A stretch of DNA of 64,000 nucleotides from positions 1,054,501 through 1,118,500 of the forward strand of contig NZ_CP071007.1 in NCBI RefSeq assembly GCF_018417635.1. Direction: 5' to 3'. This document shows, one piece after another, positions 52,423 through 61,464 of this stretch. Within the stretch, counting starts at the first letter, position 1. Each line of letters starts with the position of its first letter. Made by a program: the position numbers and the translations under genes. Origin of the DNA: Pseudomonas sp. SORT22 (GTDB lineage Bacteria > Pseudomonadota > Gammaproteobacteria > Pseudomonadales > Pseudomonadaceae). The notes beneath the pieces were generated by a model, which made no database searches, was not told the DNA's origin, and saw nothing but the letters and a program-made list of their open reading frames with translations.

Positions 52423-53079
52423 TTAACGGGTGGATACCGGGCGCTTGACCCAGACCGGCGACAGGCTGCTGCCGGAACCGGTCACGTACAGCACCGCTGC
52501 TTCGCCGCGCTCCAGAGCCACAGGCTTCAGATCGCTGACTTTTTTATCGCCTTCATACAGCGCCAGGCTGACCTTGACTGGGTTGATCTCGCGCTCGCCA
52601 CGGGCCTTGGCGGCCACCGGCTTGACCACTTCGGTCTTGCCGTCGGCGGTCTTCAGGGTCAGGGCCTGGCTACTGAGGTTCTGTACCCGCACCAGGGATT
52701 TCTGCTTGTTCTTGAACGGTGGCTCCTCGACCAGTTGCGGCTGGCCCGAGGCGTTGTTGACCAGGGTGTAGTAGTGATCGGCGGCGAGCTTGACCGGCAG
52801 GCTCTGGCTGCCGACCTTGGCGCTGTAATCGCCCTGGGGCATGAAGCTGAAGTCACTGCTGCCCTGGGCTGCCACTTCGCTGATCTGGGTGTTGCCAACG
52901 CTGGCGCTCACTGGCTGGGCGCCGGCGTTGTAGATGCGCACGAAGGTCGAGCCTTTCGGCGCGGTCGGGCCATACAGCGCGGCGTCGGCGCCGGCCAGGG
53001 CTTGCAGCGAGAGCAGGCTGAGGCCGGCGGCCAGGGCGCAGGCTTTGGCGATGCGCAGCTTTTGGGTATGCAAGGTCAT
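52423..53079 (-). CDS. algF: Alginate O-acetylation protein AlgF
   Basis: A 218-residue periplasmic protein needed for O-acetylation of alginate. A signal peptide ends near LQALAGADAALYGP. The mature part has beta-rich domains (FVRIYNAGAQPVSASVGNTQ and SLVRVQNLSSQALTLKTADG). It acts with AlgI, AlgJ and AlgX. ATG 53079 has GAGGAA upstream; the longer frame to 53139 overlaps algJ and is rejected. Spacing to algJ is 13 bases. Confidence 0.93.
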   Translation of the reverse strand: MTLHTQKLRIAKACALAAGLSLLSLQALAGADAALYGPTAPKGSTFVRIYNAGAQPVSASVGNTQISEVAAQGSSDFSFMPQGDYSAKVGSQSLPVKLAADHYYTLVNNASGQPQLVEEPPFKNKQKSLVRVQNLSSQALTLKTADGKTEVVKPVAAKARGEREINPVKVSLALYEGDKKVSDLKPVALERGEAAVLYVTGSGSSLSPVWVKRPVSTR

Positions 53080-53092
53080 GTGCGTTTCCTCT

Positions 53093-54250
53093 TCAGTTTT
53101 CCGTCCGATGGGACGACAGGGCCAGGTCTTGATTGGCATTGCGGGTTTTTTTCAGCTGCGCGATCCACTGCGGATCGAATGCGCTGAGGTCGTTTTTCAT
53201 TGGCAGATAACGTTCCGGGAACTCCCAGATCAGCACTTGCGGCGCGCTGTTCTTGAAGGCGTCGGTTTGCAGGTACTTGAGCATCGGCAGCATTGGGCCA
53301 TGGCCGTCTTCGGCGTAATTGACCACGTCGCTGCGCAGCGCTTGCTGCAGGGCTCCGAGGAAGTTCCAGTTGGGGTTGGCGCTGTAGCTGGTGCCGATCA
53401 GCGCCACCGGGATTTCACTGTCGGCGAACAATGCATCGCCGCTTTCACCTTCAGCCTCGGCCGGGCGGGTGCTGCGTTTTTGCAGGCTGTCCGGCGGCGG
53501 CAGCAGGTTGCTGAACAGCGGGTCGAGCGGCAGGAAGTTGGTCAAATCGCCCTTGTATGGCGCGCTCTGGCGTTGTTCGGTGACGAACTGCTGGGGCTCG
53601 CCGTTGAGCAGGGTCTGGCGCGCCACGGCGGCGGCCAGGTGCTGGGCAACCACTTCGGCGCCCATCGGCGTCCAGTGGGTGTCGGTGCGCAGGAACACCT
53701 GGCCACGGGCTTTGGCCTCTTGCAGCGGCGCCAGCAGGTCGGGGGCGAACACGCCGGCCTGGCGGGCCTGGGCGTGGAACTCGTTGTACAGGTCGGTGTG
53801 CAGGCTGGCCGGGGTCTGTTCGCCGACATACTCCGGATACAGCCGCGCCTTGGCCGGCACAATCGCCAGCACCAGTTGCACGCCGTGTTGCTGCAGGGTG
53901 TCGCGCACACCGCGGATCAGCGCCAGGTTCTCTTGTTCGTACTGGTCGCTGTTGGCCACCGGCTTGAACTCCTCGTCACTGAACAGCCAGTGCTCGCGGC
54001 CCAGCACCACGCCCGGGCGGCCTTCGTTGAACAGTTTGAAGTCCAGCGCCGCCCACAGGTTGGTGCCGATGCGCTTGAGCGGGAACTGCTCGTCGTAGTG
54101 GGTTTCGGCGGCCTTGGCCAGTTTGCCGTCGAGGGCGCTCATCTGCGCAGTGCGCTGGAAGCTGCCCAGGCCGCCCAGCGACCACAGGCCCAGGCCCAGC
54201 AACAGGGCGAGGAACAGCAGGGCGTAGAGTTTGCGTAAATGTCGGGTCAT
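53093..54250 (-). CDS. algJ: Alginate O-acetyltransferase AlgJ
   Basis: A 385-residue SGNH-type acetyltransferase anchored by an N-terminal helix (LYALLFLALLLGLGLWSLG). The catalytic pieces are visible: Asp-x-His in RTDTHWTPMGAE and Ser in LIGTSYSANPNW. It passes acetyl groups supplied by AlgI, with AlgF, toward alginate in the periplasm. 11 bases after algI and 13 before algF. Confidence 0.95.
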   Translation of the reverse strand: MTRHLRKLYALLFLALLLGLGLWSLGGLGSFQRTAQMSALDGKLAKAAETHYDEQFPLKRIGTNLWAALDFKLFNEGRPGVVLGREHWLFSDEEFKPVANSDQYEQENLALIRGVRDTLQQHGVQLVLAIVPAKARLYPEYVGEQTPASLHTDLYNEFHAQARQAGVFAPDLLAPLQEAKARGQVFLRTDTHWTPMGAEVVAQHLAAAVARQTLLNGEPQQFVTEQRQSAPYKGDLTNFLPLDPLFSNLLPPPDSLQKRSTRPAEAEGESGDALFADSEIPVALIGTSYSANPNWNFLGALQQALRSDVVNYAEDGHGPMLPMLKYLQTDAFKNSAPQVLIWEFPERYLPMKNDLSAFDPQWIAQLKKTRNANQDLALSSHRTEN

Positions 54251-54261
54251 GGTCGGCTCGC

Positions 54262-55719
54262 TCAGAACTGGAAGTAGAGGAACGGCGAGTAGCTTTGCGC
54301 CGAGAGCTTGAGGATCGAGGCCACGAACAGCAGCAGCACCAACGCGCGGGTGGCGTACAGGCCCCAGTCCAGGCTCAGGCTGCCGTCGGCATGCACGGCC
54401 ACCGGGCTGGCCTTGGGCGCGGGCCTGGCGTTGCGATAGAAGTCGCGCAGGCCGAAGTACGCCAGAGTCACGTAGGCCAGCACCAGGGTTGCCACTTGCA
54501 GGCCGGTGAGGCTGGCGCGGTTGAGCTCCGACAGTTGCCAGTCACCGAAGCTGAACATGGCGCCGTACATGCGTGCGGCGACGTGCAGGTTTTCGGCGCG
54601 GAAGATCACCCAGCCCATCACCACCAGCAGGAAGGTGAAGGCCCAGCGCACCAGGTTGAATCGCTGCGGCGCGGCGTTGATGCCCAGGGCCCGCTCGATC
54701 GCCAGCCACATGCCATGCCAGGCACCCCAGACGATGTAGGTGAAGTTGGCGCCGTGCCACAGGCCGCCCAGCAACATGGTCAGGAACAGGTTGCGGTAGG
54801 TGGCGAAGGTGCCGCCGCGGTTGCCGCCCAGGGTGATGTACAGGTAGTCGCGCAGCCAGGTCGACAGGCTGATATGCCAGCGCCGCCAGAACTCGGTGAT
54901 CGACTGGCTGATGTACGGCTGCTTGAAGTTCTCCATGAAGCGAAAGCCCATCATCAGGCCCAGGCCGATGGCCATGTCGCTGTAGCCGGAGAAGTCGAAG
55001 TACAGCTGCGCGGTGTAGGCCAGGGCGCCGAGCCAGGCGTCGCCGGTGCTCGGGTTCTGCAGGGCGAAGCAATGGTCGGCGACCACCGCCAGGGTGTCGG
55101 CGATGAACACCTTCTTGATGAAGCCCTGCATGAAGCGCGTGCAGCCTTCGGAGAACTTGTCGAGGGTGTGGGTGCGGTGGTTGAACTGGTCGGCCAGGTC
55201 CTTGAAGCGCAGCACAGGGCCGGCGATCAGGTGCGGGAATATCGCCACGAAGGCGGCGAAGTCGATCAGGTTGCGGGTCGCCGGGGTGTCGCCGCGGTAC
55301 ACGTCGATGATGTAGCTGATCGACTCGAAGATGTAGAACGAGATACCGATCGGCAGCAGCACATGGGTGAGGATGAACGGCTCAAGGCCGAACGAGGTCA
55401 TGATCGCGTTGATGCTGTCGACGCCGAAGTTGGCGTACTTGAAGTAGCCGAGGATGCCCAGGTCGACCGCAACCCCCAGCAGCAGCCAGCGCTGGGCCGG
55501 CTTGCTGCGCACGCCGGCGGCGCCGACTTTCAGGCCGATCCAGTAGTTCCACAGGGTGACCCCGGCAAACAGCGCCAGGAAGTCCACCCGCCACCAGGCA
55601 TAGAACACGTAGCTGGCCAGCAGCAACAGGGCGTTGCGATAGCGTTGCCCGCTCAGGTAGTACAAGCCGAGAAAGATCGGCAGGAACAGGAACAGAAACA
55701 CGTTGGATGAAAACACCAT
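54262..55719 (-). CDS. algI: Alginate O-acetylation membrane protein AlgI (MBOAT)
   Basis: A 485-residue membrane-bound O-acyltransferase that brings acetyl groups across the inner membrane. Multiple helices occur, with the MBOAT core ITEFWRRWHISLSTWLRDYL and the catalytic histidine in LLGGLWHGANFTYIVWG. It starts MVFSSNVFLFLFLPIFLGLY. It is preceded by an unusually long gap (139 bases) containing a REP, while other gaps in this operon are 33 bases or less. Confidence 0.96.
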   Translation of the reverse strand: MVFSSNVFLFLFLPIFLGLYYLSGQRYRNALLLLASYVFYAWWRVDFLALFAGVTLWNYWIGLKVGAAGVRSKPAQRWLLLGVAVDLGILGYFKYANFGVDSINAIMTSFGLEPFILTHVLLPIGISFYIFESISYIIDVYRGDTPATRNLIDFAAFVAIFPHLIAGPVLRFKDLADQFNHRTHTLDKFSEGCTRFMQGFIKKVFIADTLAVVADHCFALQNPSTGDAWLGALAYTAQLYFDFSGYSDMAIGLGLMMGFRFMENFKQPYISQSITEFWRRWHISLSTWLRDYLYITLGGNRGGTFATYRNLFLTMLLGGLWHGANFTYIVWGAWHGMWLAIERALGINAAPQRFNLVRWAFTFLLVVMGWVIFRAENLHVAARMYGAMFSFGDWQLSELNRASLTGLQVATLVLAYVTLAYFGLRDFYRNARPAPKASPVAVHADGSLSLDWGLYATRALVLLLFVASILKLSAQSYSPFLYFQF

Positions 55720-55755
55720 CCCGATCTCTCCTTGTCGTTAGCAACCGGGGCAGCA

Positions 55756-55790
55756 GCCCCCCAAACCCCCCATGTCGGAACGCGGGGGGC
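55756..55790. other. Overlapping G/C hairpins in algL-algI gap
   Basis: GCCCCCC (55756-55762) and CCCCCC (55766-55771) can both pair with the GGGGGGC run at 55784-55790, so only one stem forms at a time. It lies in the 139-base gap after algL and before algI. Confidence 0.45.
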
Positions 55791-55821
55791 AGTGTTTAAA
55801 GCATTGCGGGTTCGCCGCGCT

Positions 55822-55850
55822 CCTGTGGGAGCGGGCTTGACCCGCGATAG
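55822..55850. repeat. REP element within alginate operon
   Basis: CTGTGGGAGCGGGCTTGACC followed by CGCGATAGG, in the algL-algI gap, nine bases beyond the algL stop. REP hairpins in transcripts can block RNA decay, so it could change the ratio of upstream to downstream alginate mRNA. Confidence 0.8.
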
Positions 55851-55858
55851 GTCCTAGC

Positions 55859-56968
55859 TCATTTTTTCTGTTCGGCCTGCGGGTCATAGACCCGGGTCAG
55901 GTCGCCGCCCAGGCGGAAGCTCTTGAACGGCTGCATGTCGTGCTTGCGCCCGAGCACGTCGCTGTTGCAGCTGTAGAGGCTGCACCAGGGCTCGAGCCAG
56001 GCGTATTTGCTGTCGATCTTGAGGTCGTCCATGTCCTGCTTCTCGCCGTTCTTTGCCTTGAACGGGCTCGGGTCTTTCGAGCCCGACAGCACCCGCTCAC
56101 CCAGGCGCTTGAGCGCGCCGTTGTTTTCCGGGCGCACATCGACACCATTGGCCTGGGCGAAGCTGGCGATCATCGCCAGCGGCGGCAGGGCGTAGTTGTG
56201 GTAGGCCAGGGCGCGCTGCTTGCGCTTGAGCTCGTTGGGCAAGAAGCCCTGGGCGTCGACCTGGTTGGCGGCCACGCGGTATTCCTTGATCGACCAGTCG
56301 AACAGGTCGCGGCGGTCGGTGGCGACGGCGGTAGCCATCACCGACCAGGCCGCCCAGTACGAGTGGTTGTTGATCTTCTCCAGCGGCAGGTCGCTCCAGT
56401 CCTTGATCACCTGGTCGGCCAGGCGCCCGAACCATTTCTCGATCAGTTCGGCCTGTTGTTGGTGCGCCGCCAGCGGCTGGGAGTTGGAGAACTTCAGGCG
56501 CAGCCAGGCCGAGCTGAGGCTGCCCAGCGCCCATTTGCGCATCGACTTGCCGGTGTGGTTGTAGTCGGTGGACATCAGCGCATTGGCGCTGGCCCAACTG
56601 CTCAGCCACTCCAGGGTGCAATCGAGCTGCTGCGGGCGGCCATCGCGCATGTACTGCATGACCTGTTTGCTGACCCCGCGCTCGAGGGTGGTGATGCTCG
56701 CGGTGGAGTCGCGGAAGGCCTTTTCCGAGGCTTTGTTCAGGGTTGCGCGGGCCTTGTCCGAGCCTTCGTACTTGCTGCGAAACTGCAGCTTGTCGGTGTA
56801 GGGCGTGGGGATGGCTGCGCATTTGAAGTCACTGTCGCCGGTCTTGAGTTTTTCGATCCCGGCGTAATAGCCCTGGGGAGGGACCAGCCCGGCAGCGTGC
56901 GCGGCCGGGCCGAACAGGGCCAGCGCCAGTGCGAGCGCTGCTACAGGGGATGTGCTGAAATTTTTCAT
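55859..56968 (-). CDS. algL: Poly(beta-D-mannuronate) lyase AlgL
   Basis: A 369-residue periplasmic alginate lyase that clears stray polymer from the periplasm. A signal peptide ends at [10 protein letters not shown]. The catalytic region has [20 protein letters not shown], with the Asn-His pair of the PL5 family, and a later Tyr in [15 protein letters not shown] 56968 fits the signal peptide; the longer frame to 57103 lies in algX. It begins seven bases after the algX stop. Confidence 0.95.
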   Translation of the reverse strand: MKNFSTSPVAALALALALFGPAAHAAGLVPPQGYYAGIEKLKTGDSDFKCAAIPTPYTDKLQFRSKYEGSDKARATLNKASEKAFRDSTASITTLERGVSKQVMQYMRDGRPQQLDCTLEWLSSWASANALMSTDYNHTGKSMRKWALGSLSSAWLRLKFSNSQPLAAHQQQAELIEKWFGRLADQVIKDWSDLPLEKINNHSYWAAWSVMATAVATDRRDLFDWSIKEYRVAANQVDAQGFLPNELKRKQRALAYHNYALPPLAMIASFAQANGVDVRPENNGALKRLGERVLSGSKDPSPFKAKNGEKQDMDDLKIDSKYAWLEPWCSLYSCNSDVLGRKHDMQPFKSFRLGGDLTRVYDPQAEQKK

Positions 56969-56975
56969 AGGCGCC

Positions 56976-58385
56976 TCACTTTCGTTTGCACAGCGTGGCT
57001 TCGACTTTCTGGCTGCCGCTTTGCGGCCCCTGGACTTCGACGGCGAGCAGGGTCTGGGCGGCCCAGTCCTCATCCTCGCGCAGCTCGAAGGCAAAGCGGC
57101 CATCGGTGTCGGCGGTTTCCGGCTTTTCGATCTTCAGGTCTTCGTGGCGGCCGTTCATGTACCAGAGGGTGGCTTGCAGGGTCTTGACTGACTTGTCTTC
57201 GAACTGGATATCCAATTGGTGGCGGCCATTGGTCAGGTCCTTGATCACGCCGTTACGGCCGTTGACCATCAGCTCGTTCTTGCCCGGCTTGAGCGCGGTG
57301 CTGGCGCTCATCTGCGCAGGCTTGCCTTCGCAGCCGTTGTCGACCAGGGCGAGCATCTGTCGCCAGATGGTTTCCTGGTCGAGGCGGTACAGCGGCGAGA
57401 ATTCCCAGATGAGGATCTTCGGCGGGTTGTTCTGGAAGTCTTCGCTACCCAGGTACTGGATCATCGAGCCTTCCAGGCCGCCGCCGGGGAAGGCGACGTT
57501 GAGCACGTCGGCGCCGATGTACTGCTCAAGGAAGCCCGAGAAGTTGTAGTTCTTGCCGCTGTGGCTGGTGCCGACCAGGGTGATCTGCGGGTTGCCGGAG
57601 TCGCCGAACAGGTCGTCGCTGCCGCTCTCGCCCTTGGGCTCGGTGACGAACTGGTCCATGTACTGCACCGCATAGCTGGTGCCGCACAGCTGCCCGGCGA
57701 CGTTGTGCAGGGTGCCGGTCTTGCCCATGCGCCCGGACTTGTGGCTCTCGAACTCACGCTTGGGTACGTCGGCGAAGGCCGGCATCTTGTGCACGCTGTC
57801 GGCGACGATTTTTGCCGCGCGCTCGGCGCCGTACGGGGTCCAGTGCTGGTCGCCACGGAAGTAGAAGTCCTTGCCCTGGTCAGCCGCAGCCAGTTGTTCG
57901 TTGGTCAGCGGCGACAGGTCGGGCACGGTGTAGCCCATCTGGCTGAAGCGCCCGAGCATGGCCTGGTAGTTGTGCAGCGCCTTGGCGTAATTGAACGCGG
58001 CCTTTTCGGCCGGCTTGAGCATGTTGCGGTTCACCAGGCCGCGGGTCGGCTGGTAGACGATCACCAGTTCCACGCCCTTGGCCTTGAACGCATCGTGCAA
58101 CTGCTGCAGGCGCCGGTAGCCGGCCGGGGTGGTGTCGAATTCGGTGCGCAGGTCTTCGCGGGTGCGGAACAGCCAGTCGCCCTGGGCTTGCACCAGGGTG
58201 GTGAAGTTCTGCTGGTAGCGGGTGGTGTAGCGGCTGGCGTCGTGGGCCTGCGGGCACAGTTGGCAGCACGGCTCGGCGGTGAAGTCCGGTGCCTGGACCT
58301 GTTCGGCCGAGGCGCCGGCGCTGATGGCCAGCAGGGCAGTGGCGAGGCCGCAAAGGCTCAGCAGCTTGGTCAGTTGTGGTTGCAT
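56976..58385 (-). CDS. algX: Alginate acetyltransferase / biosynthesis protein AlgX
   Basis: A 469-residue periplasmic protein that binds alginate and adds acetyl groups. The signal peptide ends near GASAEQV. An SGNH-like domain follows, with Asp-x-His in [14 protein letters not shown] and Ser in [14 protein letters not shown], and a C-terminal carbohydrate-binding domain ([17 protein letters not shown]). It is also part of the trans-envelope alginate complex with AlgK. 13 bases after algG. Confidence 0.95.
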   Translation of the reverse strand: MQPQLTKLLSLCGLATALLAISAGASAEQVQAPDFTAEPCCQLCPQAHDASRYTTRYQQNFTTLVQAQGDWLFRTREDLRTEFDTTPAGYRRLQQLHDAFKAKGVELVIVYQPTRGLVNRNMLKPAEKAAFNYAKALHNYQAMLGRFSQMGYTVPDLSPLTNEQLAAADQGKDFYFRGDQHWTPYGAERAAKIVADSVHKMPAFADVPKREFESHKSGRMGKTGTLHNVAGQLCGTSYAVQYMDQFVTEPKGESGSDDLFGDSGNPQITLVGTSHSGKNYNFSGFLEQYIGADVLNVAFPGGGLEGSMIQYLGSEDFQNNPPKILIWEFSPLYRLDQETIWRQMLALVDNGCEGKPAQMSASTALKPGKNELMVNGRNGVIKDLTNGRHQLDIQFEDKSVKTLQATLWYMNGRHEDLKIEKPETADTDGRFAFELREDEDWAAQTLLAVEVQGPQSGSQKVEATLCKRK

Positions 58386-58398
58386 AGGATTGGCTTCC

Positions 58399-59964
58399 TC
58401 AGTCCAGCATTTCGGTCTGGCGCTCGACCGGATCGATCAGCACGGCTTTGCCCTGGCGCACCATCAGGTCGAGAATCTCGTCCTGGCGATCGCCCAGTAC
58501 TCCGGAAAAACTGATGCCGCTGGCCTTGCTCGGCGCCAGCATCGACACCCGGTACAGCTCCACGCTCAGCGGCGAATCGATCGACAGCGGGCCGCTGCCG
58601 TTGGCCGCCAGCTCACCGCCGACGACGATTAGCGAGACCTTGGTGTCGAACGGGTCGAGGGCGATGTCGCGGTCGGTCTCGGACAAGTCCTTGATGTGCC
58701 CGTAGACGCCTACCAGGCCGTTGGCCATGGCGACGTTCTCGTACAGGCGGATGTTGACGCTGTTGCGCACGCGAATGCCGTGGCGGCGGTTACTGATCAG
58801 CTTGTTGCCCCAGATCAGGTTGTCACCGCTCTCGTACAGGGTGATGCCGTCCGTGTGGTTGCGGTAGATCTCGTTGTAGGCGATCAGGTTGTTGACGCTG
58901 TTACGGTCGATGACCACGCCCGAGAGCTTGTTGTCGTAGCTCTTGTTGTTGATGATCCAGCTGTCGTTGACCTCGCGTGAAACGATGATGCCGTGCTTCT
59001 TCTTGGTCCCGTACACGGTGTTGCCGGCGATGATCAATCGGTGCGAGCGGTCGTGGGGGTCGATGCCGTAGACGATGTTGTCGCGGTAGGTGCTGTCCTT
59101 GACCACGAAGTCGCTGGTTTCGTAGCAGTAGAAGCCGTACCACATGTCGCTGAACTCGGAGCCGATGATCCAGCCGGTGGGTTCCGGGCGGCCCATCTGC
59201 TTGGCCATGTTCGGTGTGTACTGAGAAATGCTCACGCCGTAGGACTTGCTCTTGGCATAGCCGAAGCTGGCCATCTTGCTGTTGACGATGTAGGTCTCGG
59301 TGCCGCCCCACGACAGCAGGAACGGGCGGAATTCCTTCGGCGAGCGGAAGGTCGCCGGGCCGTTGTCTTTCTCGCGCCAGCCAGTCACCCGGGTGTCGCT
59401 GACGAACAATTTGCCGTCGTTGACGATGAACGCGCCACCCTCCTGGGACAGGCGCAGTTCCTTGACCTTGGCGTCGATCTCGAGCACGCCTTTTTGCCCG
59501 ACCACAATCGGCAGGCGCGCCAGGTACACGCCCGGTGCGGTTTCGCGCAGGTACTGGGCGGGCACCTGCTTGCTCAGCTCGGTGAAGTTCACATGGCCGT
59601 CGTCGATGAAGATCGCCTGGGGAATGCCATGCTGGCGCGCCACCCATTCGGCCATCTTGTTGTCGCCGCCGATGAACTCCTTGAGGCTGTTTTCCTGGAG
59701 CATGCGCCGCACCGAGACCTTGCCCTTGTGCGAGCGGTCGATCTTTTTCTGCACCGCTTGCGCGCTATAGCCGGACAGGTCGGGCAGGGTCGGCGCCGGG
59801 ATCTGCAGCGGCTCGATCGGCGCGCTGCTGACCGTGTAGGTCTTGGCCTGCTGCAGCTCCTTGGCCACCGGCGTCGGCGCCTGGCCGTTGGCCAGGGCGA
59901 TGCTGCTGGCCAGCAGCAGGGTGCCGGCCAATAAGGCGTGGAGCTTGTTCGGTTGAAGGCTCAT
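58399..59964 (-). CDS. algG: Mannuronan C-5 epimerase AlgG
   Basis: A 521-residue periplasmic epimerase that turns mannuronate residues into guluronate in the polymer. Signal peptide with core LLAGTLLLASSIALA. The right-handed beta-helix shows repeats such as YRDNIVYGIDPHDRSHRLII, with the DPHD motif holding catalytic residues, and NNKSYDNKLSGVVIDRNSV. Start ATG 59964; 18 bases after the algE stop. Confidence 0.96.
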   Translation of the reverse strand: MSLQPNKLHALLAGTLLLASSIALANGQAPTPVAKELQQAKTYTVSSAPIEPLQIPAPTLPDLSGYSAQAVQKKIDRSHKGKVSVRRMLQENSLKEFIGGDNKMAEWVARQHGIPQAIFIDDGHVNFTELSKQVPAQYLRETAPGVYLARLPIVVGQKGVLEIDAKVKELRLSQEGGAFIVNDGKLFVSDTRVTGWREKDNGPATFRSPKEFRPFLLSWGGTETYIVNSKMASFGYAKSKSYGVSISQYTPNMAKQMGRPEPTGWIIGSEFSDMWYGFYCYETSDFVVKDSTYRDNIVYGIDPHDRSHRLIIAGNTVYGTKKKHGIIVSREVNDSWIINNKSYDNKLSGVVIDRNSVNNLIAYNEIYRNHTDGITLYESGDNLIWGNKLISNRRHGIRVRNSVNIRLYENVAMANGLVGVYGHIKDLSETDRDIALDPFDTKVSLIVVGGELAANGSGPLSIDSPLSVELYRVSMLAPSKASGISFSGVLGDRQDEILDLMVRQGKAVLIDPVERQTEMLD

Positions 59965-59982
59965 TTGATTGCACCCCAGGCG

Positions 59983-61464
59983 TCAGAAGCGCCAGATCAC
60001 GTCGACGAAAGCGCGGTGCATGTAGGAGTCCGCTTCCTTGCCATAGGCATCACCGGGCTTGAACACGCCGCCACGAAAGCGCACCAGTGCCGACGGCTCG
60101 TCGATCGACTGGCTCAGCGCGGCGGGCAACAGGCCCTGCTTGAAGTACTTGGTGACCACCAGGTCCATCTCCTGGCCGAGGTCTTTCTCGCCCTGGATCA
60201 GCGGCCGGTTGATGCCGTTGTCCTCGACCACGGCGTTGATGCCGCTGCTGCCGATGTTCTGGTCGCCATCGACGCGCCAGAACTTGTGGTAGATCAGGCT
60301 GGCGTCGTAGTCGTCGCGCAGTTGCCAGGAGGTGAACAGGGTCGCCGCCTGGACATTGCCCAGCTCGCCACGGAAGGCCTCGCCGAAGCGGTGTACGCGC
60401 GAGCGGGTGCCGGTGAAGTTGGAGCGGTTGCTCTCAAGGCCGGTTTGCTCGTAGTTGCCTGAACCGTCGCTACCACCGCCGCCGCTGCCGCGGGCATAAG
60501 CGGCGCCGACCTGCCAGTTGGGATCGAGGCGCAGGCGGATACCGAGGTCGGTGGCCCAGGCATTGACGTCGCCGCTCTGCTTGCCGCTGGCCACTTGCTC
60601 GCCGTTGACCGTGGTGGTGTTGAGGCTGTCGCGATCGCCGCTCAGCCAGGTCAGGCTGCCCCAGTAGTTGACGCGGTTCTGGTTGCGCCAGTTATAGGCG
60701 TCGCTGTTGGCTTCCAGTCCCAGCCAGGTGAGGTCGCCGGTGCGGGTCTTGTCCAGGGCGTCGACGGTTTCGCCGGGATTTTTCAGCTTGCCGTCGTCGT
60801 GGGTGTGGTGGGCGCGCAGGCCGACCCAGTGCCCGGGCGTCCACTGCGTGGCAACGTCGCCGTAAATGTGCAGGCGGTCCTTGTCTTCCGGCGCCAGCTC
60901 GGTGAGGTCGGTACGGTACTCGCTGAAGCGCTCGGCCACGCCCAGGTTGGCGCGCAGCAGGGTGGTGTCGAAGGTCCAGTTCAGCGCTTCGATGTTGGTG
61001 TCGCGCCACATGCCGTCGTCGTTGCGCAGGCGTTGGCGGCCAAAGCGCAGTTGCTCGCCGGGGTAGGCGGTCAGGCCGCTGTAGCCGACCCAGAACTCGC
61101 GCATGGCCAGGTAGCTTTTATCGGCTTCGCGGCCATGGGCGCGGCCGCTGTCGGACTCGGCCTCATCGCCGGACTGGCGCAGGGTGTCGGTCTCGATGAT
61201 GTCGCTGGCGGCCACCGCCTGGCCCATGGCAAAGGCGCTCCAGTTGCCGCGCTCGCCGTACACCCAGGGGCGCAGGTCCAGGCCCAGGCCGTTGACGTCG
61301 CCGCCGGAGCGGGTACCCAGGTCGCGGTCGTCTTCGGACTGGCCGGTGATCTTCACGTCCAGGCCGAAGTTCTTTTCAGCGGTCATTGCCGCCAGGGTCG
61401 GGCACGACCAGAGCAGGGCGAAGCCCAGGCCTACGCCTGCTTTCATCCACGGATTGAGTGTCAT
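59983..61464 (-). CDS. algE: Alginate outer-membrane porin AlgE
   Basis: A 493-residue outer-membrane beta-barrel that exports alginate. A signal peptide ends near [12 protein letters not shown]. The mature chain starts [20 protein letters not shown] and shows barrel strands such as WKDLGQEM-type and [20 protein letters not shown], ending in FVDVIWRF with the terminal aromatic residue. Its ATG overlaps the algK stop by four bases (ATGA), so the pair is translationally coupled. Confidence 0.95.
   Translation of the reverse strand: MTLNPWMKAGVGLGFALLWSCPTLAAMTAEKNFGLDVKITGQSEDDRDLGTRSGGDVNGLGLDLRPWVYGERGNWSAFAMGQAVAASDIIETDTLRQSGDEAESDSGRAHGREADKSYLAMREFWVGYSGLTAYPGEQLRFGRQRLRNDDGMWRDTNIEALNWTFDTTLLRANLGVAERFSEYRTDLTELAPEDKDRLHIYGDVATQWTPGHWVGLRAHHTHDDGKLKNPGETVDALDKTRTGDLTWLGLEANSDAYNWRNQNRVNYWGSLTWLSGDRDSLNTTTVNGEQVASGKQSGDVNAWATDLGIRLRLDPNWQVGAAYARGSGGGGSDGSGNYEQTGLESNRSNFTGTRSRVHRFGEAFRGELGNVQAATLFTSWQLRDDYDASLIYHKFWRVDGDQNIGSSGINAVVEDNGINRPLIQGEKDLGQEMDLVVTKYFKQGLLPAALSQSIDEPSALVRFRGGVFKPGDAYGKEADSYMHRAFVDVIWRF

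Noticed and set aside
51091..53187. 698-codon open frame antisense to algA and algF
   Set aside because: It spans two convincing genes and their gap; no independent signal.
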